A stretch of 47,578 nucleotides of DNA from RUG14223 sp051881075 (GTDB lineage Bacteria > Bacillota > Clostridia > Oscillospirales > Acutalibacteraceae): positions 1-47,578 of the forward strand of contig JBJEPE010000067.1 of NCBI GenBank assembly GCA_051881075.1, in the 5' to 3' direction. This document shows, piece after piece, positions 41,237-47,578 of the stretch (positions are counted from its first letter, which is position 1; each line of letters begins with the position of its first letter). The translations under genes and the position numbers were made by a program. The notes under the pieces were generated by a model. That model did not search any database. It was not told the origin of the DNA and worked only from the letters and a program-made list of their open reading frames with translations.

Positions 41237-43186
41237 TTATCTTATCTTACTGCCTGTTGGGATATCGTCAACAAATATTACGTTTATCTTATCTTCTCCG
41301 CTGTCTGCGGCAAGTATCATACCGTTGCTCTCTACGCCGCAAAGCACTGCAGGCTTTAAGTTAGATACAAGTATCACCTTTCTGCCTATAAGGTCATCCG
41401 GAGTATAGAACTTAGCTATACCTGAAACAACCGTTCTCTCTGCCGTACCGTCATTTACTGTAAGCTTGAGTAGCTTTTTCGCTTTCTTGACAGTTTCACA
41501 GGCTACTATCTCGCTTACTCTTAAGTCAACCTTGGCAAAGTCCTCAATACCGATAAGCGCAACATTTTCAGGTGCTTTTTTGTTATATTCCGGTTTAGCT
41601 TCAGGTTCTTTTTTCTTTAGCAGTATCTCGTCAAGCTCTGCTATCTCTTTTTCAACATCAATTCTTGGGAATAATGTTTCACCCTTTTTGATAACGGTGT
41701 CACTTGGTAATATACCCCACTTGTCTGCATTATCCCATGAGGCAAGCTCTGCGGTTACACCAAGCTGCTCTAATATCTTTGGTGTGGTTAATGGCATAAA
41801 CGGTTCTATAAGCGTTGCAACTATTCTCAAGGATTCGCAAAGATTATACAGTACTGCGGCAAGTCTTGCACGCTTGCTCTCATCTTTACCCAAAGCCCAC
41901 GGCATTGTTTCATCAATGTATTTATTGGAACGTGCTATAAGTCGCCAGATATCGGCCAGTGCATTAGAGAACTGGAAGCCGTCCATATTATTTATATATT
42001 TTACTTTAAGCGATGTGCCCATTTCTATAAGCTCCTCGTCCAAAGCATCGCTCTCTTTATCGGCAGGAATAACTCCGCCAAAGTACTTTTCTACCATTGC
42101 GGTAGTTCTTGAGAGTAGATTTCCCAGATCATTTGCAAGATCAAAATTAATGCGGTTAATCAACGCCTCGTTAGTAAATACACCGTCGGAGCCGAAAGGT
42201 ATTTCCCTTAGTAGGAAGTATCTTATCGCATCTACTCCGTAGCGTTCACACAAAATAACAGGGTCTACTACATTGCCCTTTGACTTTGACATCTTACTGC
42301 CATCGCCGAACAAAAGCCAACCGTGACCGTAAACCTGCTTAGGCAACGGTAAATCAAGTGCCATAAGCATTGCGGGCCAAATTATAGTGTGGAAACGTAC
42401 TATTTCTTTACCTACAAAATGAACATCGGCAGGCCAGTATTTTTTATAATCATCTTCGTTATCTGAATTATAGCCCATAGCAGTAATATAGTTAGTAAGT
42501 GCGTCAAGCCATACATATACTACGTGCTTGGGGTCAAAGTCTACAGGAATACCCCAAGTAAAGCTTGTTCTGCTTACGCACAGGTCATCAAGTCCGTTTT
42601 TAATGAAGCTTATCATTTCATTTTTACGGCTTTCGGGCTGAATGAAATCTGGGCGTTCCTCATATAAATCAAGAAGCTTGTCAGAGTACTCGGAAAGTTT
42701 GAAGAAATAAGCCTCTTCCTCTGCCCACTTTACCTCTCTGTTACAGTCAGGGCATTTTCCGTCAACAAGCTGTGTTTCTGTCCAGAAGGACTCACACGGT
42801 GTACAGTACCAACCCTCGTACTTACCCTTGTATATCTTCTTCTTATCATACAACGTTTTAAATATCTTTTGTACGGCTTTAACATGATAATCGTCGGTAG
42901 TTCTTATAAATCTGTCATTTGATATATTAAGCAGCTTCCATAAATCCTGAAAGCCTTCTACTATTTTATCTACATACTCCTTAGGAGTTACACCTGCCTC
43001 GGCGGCTTTAAGCTCTATCTTCTGACCGTGCTCGTCTGTGCCTGTCAGGAACATTACGTCATAGCCTGCCATGCGCTTATATCTTGCTATGGCATCACTG
43101 GCAACAGTACAGTAGCTGTGACCTATGTGTGCTTTGCCTGACGGATAATATATAGGTGTAGTAATATAAAACGTCTTTTTATCCAA
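41237..43186 (-). CDS. metG: Methionyl-tRNA synthetase
   Basis: MetG charges tRNA-Met. The 649-residue enzyme has the HIGH motif at H20-H23 (YYPSGKAHIGHSYCTVASDA), a zinc-binding knuckle with CTPC and CPDC (residues ~126-147), and the KMSKS motif (KMSKSKGNVVDP) near residue 298. After the anticodon-binding helical domain, a C-terminal Trbp111/EMAP-like tRNA-binding domain (~545-649: IEDFAKVDLRVSEIVACETV, NDGTAERTVVSGIAKFY) completes it. This is the Bacillus-type single-chain form. It forms a pair with tatD. Confidence 0.98.
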   Translation of the reverse strand: MDKKTFYITTPIYYPSGKAHIGHSYCTVASDAIARYKRMAGYDVMFLTGTDEHGQKIELKAAEAGVTPKEYVDKIVEGFQDLWKLLNISNDRFIRTTDDYHVKAVQKIFKTLYDKKKIYKGKYEGWYCTPCESFWTETQLVDGKCPDCNREVKWAEEEAYFFKLSEYSDKLLDLYEERPDFIQPESRKNEMISFIKNGLDDLCVSRTSFTWGIPVDFDPKHVVYVWLDALTNYITAMGYNSDNEDDYKKYWPADVHFVGKEIVRFHTIIWPAMLMALDLPLPKQVYGHGWLLFGDGSKMSKSKGNVVDPVILCERYGVDAIRYFLLREIPFGSDGVFTNEALINRINFDLANDLGNLLSRTTAMVEKYFGGVIPADKESDALDEELIEMGTSLKVKYINNMDGFQFSNALADIWRLIARSNKYIDETMPWALGKDESKRARLAAVLYNLCESLRIVATLIEPFMPLTTPKILEQLGVTAELASWDNADKWGILPSDTVIKKGETLFPRIDVEKEIAELDEILLKKKEPEAKPEYNKKAPENVALIGIEDFAKVDLRVSEIVACETVKKAKKLLKLTVNDGTAERTVVSGIAKFYTPDDLIGRKVILVSNLKPAVLCGVESNGMILAADSGEDKINVIFVDDIPTGSKIR

Positions 43187-43831
43187 TTCTTAGTCATCCT
43201 TCCGTTGATATACGCAAATGAAGCGTAACTTTACTTTGGCAAATCTTATATGCCTATATTTTATAATAACATTTTATTAAATAATTTACAAGTAATTTTC
43301 TAAAATTCTATCATAACAGTTATTTATTTAAGTTCTTTTGATACTTTTTGCTTTACTCATAAAAATTCCATTGCAATCAAGATTGAATACATCTCAAATT
43401 ACAAGTGATAATATTATTTGTCACAAATAATATCGTCCGCATATTTTATTCTTTTGTTAGCTTTTTTGATATTTTTCAATTTTTTTAAAAAGAGCCCTAT
43501 GCTTTTGCATAGAATTCTTTTTCTTAATTTATTGAGATTGATTTTTTACAGCCCATTTTAGTGGGTAAAAAATACGTAAAATGAACAAATGTAGCACAGA
43601 TAAAGTATTTAATTGTATATATTTTTGTATGTAATCGTATATAAACCAACTATGTAATATATCCAATTTTAGTATGGAATTTTTAGCTAAAACATAAAAA
43701 TTCAGCTTATAAGATATAAATTTATTGACAAATTAATAATTTTATACTATAATTACCAATGATATAAGTACTGTTTTATTTTTATTCATTTAATTATTAC
43801 CTTACTCCTTTTATTTCATTTTATTCCACAG
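43187..43831. other. Long AT-rich gene-free region upstream of metG
   Basis: There is no ORF with a ribosome binding site here on either strand. It holds a near-perfect palindrome centred on 43422 (arms 43411-43421 and 43423-43433), a small hairpin CTATGC/GCATAG at 43497-43512 with a T-rich flank, and a GCCCA/TGGGT inverted repeat at 43551-43567. These suggest regulatory sequence or untranslated RNA. A TTGACA ... TATAAT-like pair near 43726-43755 is possible. Confidence 0.4.
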
Positions 43832-43876
43832 AAAAGGGTCTGTAAAAAACGATAAGTTTTTTTACAGACCCTTTTT
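43832..43876. terminator. Terminator downstream of metK
   Basis: AAAAGGGTCTGTAAAAAAC pairs with GTTTTTTTACAGACCCTTTT with a one-base bulge; T-runs flank it on both strands. It lies about 70 bases past the metK stop on the minus strand. Its inner arm resembles that of the perR/rpe terminator (TGTAAAAAAC). Confidence 0.85.
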
Positions 43877-43946
43877 ATGTGATATGAAATGTACAAATTG
43901 ATCGCATACTATATGCAGCATCTTTTTGTACTTTTTGATTTATGGA

Positions 43947-45128
43947 TTACTCTAATGCCGCCTTAAGCTCGTCAACCTTATTGAGCTTCTCCCACTCTAC
44001 GCCTACATCCTCACGTCCCATATGACCGTATGCGGCAAGCTTAGAGTATCTTTGCTCTCTTAATTTCAGGTTTCTGATAATTGCCTCAGGGCGAAGATCA
44101 AACACCTTGTTTACAGCCTCGGCAAGCTGTTCGTTACTGTACTGTGACGTACCGAAGGTATCTATCATAACAGAAACAGGCTTTGCAACACCTATTGCAT
44201 AAGCAAGCTGTATCTCACATTTATGTGCAAGACCTGCGCCGACAATGTTTTTGGCTACATGACGTGCGGCATAAGCGGCAGATCTGTCAACCTTTGTAGG
44301 ATCTTTACCGGAGAATGCACCGCCGCCGTGACGTGAATATCCGCCGTAAGTATCAACTATTATCTTTCTGCCTGTAAGTCCGCTGTCACCTACAGGACCG
44401 CCTATAACAAATCTTCCGGTAGGATTTACTAATATTTTTGTGTTTCCGTCCATAAGATCGGCACTTACAACAGGATTTATAACATATTTAACTATATCAG
44501 CCCTAATTTGATCCAATGTAACATCCTCATCATGCTGAGTAGATACAACCACAGTATCAACTCTTACAGGCTTGTTATCGTCATACTCAACGGTAACCTG
44601 TGTTTTTCCGTCCGGACGTAAATATTTAAGTGTACCGTTTTTTCTTACCTCAGTAAGCTTTTTTGAAAGCTTGTGTGCAAGTGAAATGGTAAGCGGCATA
44701 AGCTCAGGTGTTTCATCGCAAGCAAAACCGAACATCATGCCCTGATCTCCTGCTCCTGTAGAGTACAGCTCGTCCTCATCGCCTGACCTTGCCTCAAGTG
44801 ATTTATCAACTCCCATTGCTATATCAGGCGACTGTGCGTCTATAGAGAGAACTACGGCGCATGAATTACCGTCAAAGCCATATGACGGGTTGGTATATCC
44901 TATATCATTTATAGCTTTTCTTGCTATAGCGGCAGTATCAATAACAGCACTTGTGGTTATCTCTCCCATTATATGCACAAGTCCTGTAGTAGCCGTGGTT
45001 TCACAGGCTACGTGTGCGTTCTTGTCCTGCTCTAAAATTGCGTCAAGCACAGAGTCTGAAATTATGTCACAAACCTTATCGGGATGTCCCTCCGTTACGG
45101 ATTCAGATGTAAAAAAATGTCTGCTCAT
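43947..45128 (-). CDS. metK: S-adenosylmethionine synthetase
   Basis: MetK makes SAM from methionine and ATP. The start ATG 45126-45128 (MSRHFFTSESVTEGHPDKVC) follows AAAGGA; the frame stays open 34 codons further but that part lies in the riboswitch terminator and leader, so it is not translated. The 393 residues show GHPDKVCD, DAQSPDIAMGVD, GAGDQGMMFGFACDET, FVIGGPVGDSGLTGRKIIVD, GGGAFSGKDPTKVDRSAAYA, and end in the C-terminal helix. It is controlled by the SAM-I riboswitch upstream and is monocistronic. Confidence 0.98.
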   Translation of the reverse strand: MSRHFFTSESVTEGHPDKVCDIISDSVLDAILEQDKNAHVACETTATTGLVHIMGEITTSAVIDTAAIARKAINDIGYTNPSYGFDGNSCAVVLSIDAQSPDIAMGVDKSLEARSGDEDELYSTGAGDQGMMFGFACDETPELMPLTISLAHKLSKKLTEVRKNGTLKYLRPDGKTQVTVEYDDNKPVRVDTVVVSTQHDEDVTLDQIRADIVKYVINPVVSADLMDGNTKILVNPTGRFVIGGPVGDSGLTGRKIIVDTYGGYSRHGGGAFSGKDPTKVDRSAAYAARHVAKNIVGAGLAHKCEIQLAYAIGVAKPVSVMIDTFGTSQYSNEQLAEAVNKVFDLRPEAIIRNLKLREQRYSKLAAYGHMGREDVGVEWEKLNKVDELKAALE

Positions 45129-45147
45129 ATTATCAATTCCTTTCACT

Positions 45148-45290
45148 AAAACATAAAAAATACGCTTGGCGGCAAGCACCAAGCGGTAGTATGTTATCTC
45201 ATCTCTCGGTATTACCGCAGGATTTGGCACCTTGCAAATGTAGGTTGCCGGACTTCATAGGGCCTGTCCCTCCGTCACTCTTGATAAGTG
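45148..45290 (-). promoter_or_regulatory. SAM-I riboswitch (S-box) with its terminator upstream of metK
   Basis: The minus strand contains the S-box aptamer (45290-45192): TTATCAAGAG, GGAGGGACAGGCCCTATGAA, GTCCGGCAACC, AAGGTGCCAAATCC and a closing GATGAG. Downstream, the hairpin CGCTTGG/CCAAGCG (45163-45185) with a T-run (45162-45149) is the rho-independent terminator. SAM binding is expected to stop transcription before metK, the standard off-switch; the antiterminator pairing was not traced base by base. Confidence 0.95.
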
Positions 45291-45311
45291 GTATATCAAA
45301 ATTTCATTTAG

Positions 45312-45339
45312 ATTATAGCACACTCAGCTTATTTGTCAA
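45312..45339 (-). promoter_or_regulatory. Promoter of the metK riboswitch transcript
   Basis: On the minus strand TTGACA (45339-45334) and TATAAT (45317-45312) flank a 16-base spacer, with an extended TG before the -10. The transcript would begin near 45305, a few bases ahead of the aptamer. Confidence 0.8.
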
Positions 45340-45522
45340 GTAAATTCAGATTTTTTGTAAATATAAACATTTTATGCCTGTTTGTCGTATTTTTAATGTT
45401 ATTTTTGCATGACTACATCATATGTTTATAATTTATTACAATAAATATACAAAAATATACAAAAAATATCTTGATTTATTGCAGTTTTTTTCTTATAATT
45501 TATTCATTACTCAGAAAGGTTT
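45340..45522. other. AT-rich divergent region between metK and radC
   Basis: No ORF, hairpin or repeat that I can support. It must hold the radC promoter, but no well-spaced -35/-10 pair was identified. Confidence 0.3.
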
Positions 45523-46299
45523 GTGACATACGTGCCAAAAAAGAAAAATGACTCGGATATCGTTACGGAAAAAGAAATAACCGATAAACCTAAAACTAAA
45601 AAACCGCCTAAGCCGACATTTAAAAGCGTAAATTCAGAAAGGCACAAAAATCATAGACAAAATATGCGCCAAAAGTTTTTAAAATTCGGCATCGATTGCT
45701 TTGAAGAGCATGAGATACTGGAAATTTTACTATATAATTGCATACCTATGAGGGATACCAATCCTATAGCGCATGATCTGCTGTCAAAGTACGGTTCTAT
45801 CGTTTCTATACTTGACTCTGATTATAAGCAACTAATAGATTCGGGTCTTACGCCAAACTGCGCCACTTTTATTAAATTTATTCAACAGCTTGCAACATAC
45901 TATAATTACGATAAATTCTACGATAATAAACACCGACTTGATGAAAATGCACTAAGAAAAAAGCTCATCGGCCTTACCGAAAGAAACAGCGGAGAGGTGC
46001 TTATACTCGGCTTGTATGATCTTACTTTGCGTGAGCTGTTTCTTGGCGTTATAGATCATGGCGCTAAAACAGGCGCAAGCGTCGTTATAGAAAAAATAAT
46101 AAAATTTGTTTACCGATTTGACGCAAGCATAGTGGTTATAGCGCATAATCATCCCAGCGGACTTATGTTTCCGTCACAGGATGATATAGACATGACAAAC
46201 CTACTGCAAGCGGAGCTTTCACGCATAGGCGTTACGCTTTATAATCACTACTTGATTTCAAACAACTACTGTCTGCCTATAATAGATGTGCCGGAATGA
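45523..46299 (+). CDS. radC: RadC family JAB/MPN domain protein
   Basis: The 258-residue product has a lysine-rich N-terminus (~60 residues). An HhH-like segment follows (EILLYNCIPMRDTNPIAHDL), then the MPN+ core with the metal motif HNHPSGLMFPSQDD (HxHxxS...D) near the C-terminus. RadC proteins were named for a DNA-repair phenotype later disputed; the biochemical role is open. The start is uncertain: GTG 45523 lies three bases after AGAAAGG, and GTG 45532 (in frame) lies twelve bases after it. Both give essentially the same protein. Confidence 0.9.
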   Translation: MTYVPKKKNDSDIVTEKEITDKPKTKKPPKPTFKSVNSERHKNHRQNMRQKFLKFGIDCFEEHEILEILLYNCIPMRDTNPIAHDLLSKYGSIVSILDSDYKQLIDSGLTPNCATFIKFIQQLATYYNYDKFYDNKHRLDENALRKKLIGLTERNSGEVLILGLYDLTLRELFLGVIDHGAKTGASVVIEKIIKFVYRFDASIVVIAHNHPSGLMFPSQDDIDMTNLLQAELSRIGVTLYNHYLISNNYCLPIIDVPE

Positions 46300-46380
46300 C
46301 GGCAGTTATTACTTTATTTGCAGAATACATTTTTACATGATATAACGCATAAATTTATTAAAAACACATGGAGGTACTCA

Positions 46381-46884
46381 ATGGAAGGTTTAGTAGAAAA
46401 ACTCGTCGGATGGCTAGGTGCCTTACCACCCATGGCTGTGGTAATATTTCTGTCAATGTTGCCGCTGATAGAACTTAGAGGCGGTGTGCTTGCTGCGGCA
46501 CTGCTTGGTATAGACTGGCGTATAGCGTTGCCGGTATGTATGCTTGCAAATGCTTTTCCTGTTCCGTTTATAGTTCTTTTTGTTGATAAAATATTAACTT
46601 GGATGAAGAAAACAAGGTTAAAAAAACTGGTAATATGGCTTGAAAACAAGGCAAACAAAGGCTCTGCCAAGATAAATAAATATAAACGGTTCGGACTTTA
46701 TGTATTTGTTGCGGTACCTCTGCCGACTACCGGCGCATGGACAGGATCCCTTGTTGCTTCACTTTTCAGAATGAACGTCAAAGAGTCATTTATAAGCATA
46801 TTCTCAGGCATTGTTACTGCAGGCCTTATCATGGCAATAGTTTCATACGGCGGTCTTGCCGTAATAGCATCTTTATTTGCCTGA
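46381..46884 (+). CDS. COG2426/small multi-drug export family membrane protein
   Basis: The start ATG 46381 (MEGLVEKLVGWLGALPPMAV) follows TGGAGG with good spacing; upstream codons of the frame lack a site. The 167 residues have three or four hydrophobic helices. The family signature is VIFLSMLPLIELRGGVLAAA near the start and LYVFVAVPLPTTGAWTGSLV in the second half, typical of PF06695. Members are called putative small multi-drug export proteins on thin evidence, so the substrate is open. It lies 81 bases after radC and 17 before the flavoprotein gene, so a shared transcript is likely. Confidence 0.85.
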   Translation: MEGLVEKLVGWLGALPPMAVVIFLSMLPLIELRGGVLAAALLGIDWRIALPVCMLANAFPVPFIVLFVDKILTWMKKTRLKKLVIWLENKANKGSAKINKYKRFGLYVFVAVPLPTTGAWTGSLVASLFRMNVKESFISIFSGIVTAGLIMAIVSYGGLAVIASLFA

Positions 46885-46901
46885 CCTCAGGAGTGATAAA
46901 T

Positions 46902-47578
46902 GTGAATACATTAAAAATATCGGTTATAGGTGGCGGTGCGTCGGGGCTTTTTTATGCTGTGACAGCCGCCGATTTATTACTAAAGAATAAAATAAAAGCT
47001 GAAATATCTATTATTGAAAAAGAACAGAAACTCGGAAGAAAGCTACTCGCAACAGGCAACGGCAGATGTAACCTTACAAATACAAATGTATGCCGTGAGC
47101 ATTATAGAGGCAGCTTCGCATATTTCAGCGAATCAATTTTTGCTGAATATGACTGTAACCGTATCCTTAAGCTTTTCGGCGCTCTCGGTCTTTATTGTAC
47201 GGAGGATACCGAGGGTAGAGTATATCCTTACTCACACCAAGCAAGCGCCGTACTTGACTGCCTTATACTTAAGATAAATTCTTATGATTTCATTAAGCTT
47301 AAGCTTGGCACAAGAGTAAAATCAATAACAAAGCATAACGAAAAGTATATTATAAACTGCGGCGATGAAACACTGGAAAGCGATATAGCGGTAATTGCCT
47401 GCGGTGGCATGGCAAGTCCGTCGCTTGGCAGTGACGGAAGTATATTCGCTATGCTTAAATCACTTGGGATAGATATATCTCAGCCTTTCCCCTCACTATG
47501 CCCCATTGAGGTTACTGACAAAGTCCTTAAATCACTTAAGGGCATACGTTGCAAGTGCAGAGCCTCGCTTATTGTAGA
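46902..47578 (+). CDS. BaiN/HI0933-type NAD(P)/FAD-dependent oxidoreductase (cut by window edge)
   Basis: A GTG start at 46902, eight bases behind AGGAG, opens a frame that runs to the end of the window (about 225 codons of an expected ~400). The N-terminus has the FAD-binding loop ISVIGGGASGLFYAVTAAD, then the family signature GRKLLATGNGRCNLTN, and later YPYSHQASAVLDCLILKI. IACGGMASPSLGSDG follows, as in HI0933-family flavoproteins. BaiN members act in bile-acid 7-dehydroxylation in some gut Clostridia, but most relatives have no proven substrate, so that role should not be assumed. Confidence 0.9.
   Translation, partial: MNTLKISVIGGGASGLFYAVTAADLLLKNKIKAEISIIEKEQKLGRKLLATGNGRCNLTNTNVCREHYRGSFAYFSESIFAEYDCNRILKLFGALGLYCTEDTEGRVYPYSHQASAVLDCLILKINSYDFIKLKLGTRVKSITKHNEKYIINCGDETLESDIAVIACGGMASPSLGSDGSIFAMLKSLGIDISQPFPSLCPIEVTDKVLKSLKGIRCKCRASLIV

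Noticed and set aside
41466..42242. A 258-codon open frame on the plus strand inside metG
   Set aside because: It is Ser-rich and antisense to the conserved MetG barrel; a shadow of the real gene.
1..47578. tRNA, rRNA, transposase, integrase or phage genes
   Set aside because: None was found on either strand by eye; attachment-site repeats at the edges of the AT-rich patches were also not seen.

Overview
The window reads as a chromosomal segment of a low-to-mid GC anaerobic Firmicute of class Clostridia, most likely Oscillospiraceae/Ruminococcaceae (inference). The grounds are the rpmG-secE-nusG-rplK-rplA and rimP-nusA-rnpM-ylxQ-infB-rbfA-nrnA-truB-ribF gene orders, a SAM-I riboswitch on metK, PerR plus rubrerythrin for peroxide defence, a MecA adaptor, and a membrane-anchored starch-degrading GH13. 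No tRNA, rRNA, CRISPR array, transposase or phage structural gene was seen.

Layout. 1-2360: minus-strand transcription/ribosome operon (rpmG, secE, nusG, rplK, partial rplA) with a good promoter, and the same GTGGGAGGAA leader motif ahead of rplK and rplA. 2414-8900: an unknown protein, then a plus-strand run of a membrane-anchored helical-toroid protein, murI, a DUF1934 protein, argS and a GNAT acetyltransferase. 8990-12049: an overlapping amidase/polysaccharide deacetylase pair, perR and rpe. 12087-17415: a 1254-residue protein that looks like a catalytically dead P1B-type ATPase fused to about 700 acidic disordered residues, with rlmB and a DUF6512 membrane protein. 17718-25729: the translation and RNA-maturation operon with overlapping genes. 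25821-27892: an AT-rich accessory pair (zinc-ribbon/coiled-coil protein and a divergent XRE repressor with its own operator) and mecA. 28329-38549: an SDR epimerase, a radical SAM protein, a pullulanase, an ECF sigma factor with a membrane beta-propeller partner, rubrerythrin and a DUF2804 protein. 38636-40396: a second AT-rich accessory patch with a large XRE protein, a compact locus of two convergent promoters with hairpin terminators (candidate small or antisense RNAs), a 35-residue zinc-ribbon peptide and a DUF2188 protein. 40452-47578: tatD, metG, a 760-bp gene-free AT-rich stretch, metK under its riboswitch, radC, a small export protein and a truncated BaiN/HI0933-type flavoprotein.

How the parts connect. 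Most genes are growth functions grouped in co-transcribed sets. PerR-type boxes lie upstream of perR and of rubrerythrin, which suggests one local peroxide regulon. Envelope genes recur: glutamate racemase, amidase, deacetylase, the toroid protein, the pullulanase and the sigma/propeller pair. Convergent genes are separated by strong symmetrical hairpins, two of which share an identical 15-base arm.

The most unusual items are the pseudo-P-type ATPase fusion (12087-15851) and the convergent-promoter RNA locus (39788-39962). All functional calls come from reading motifs by eye; no database search was possible.
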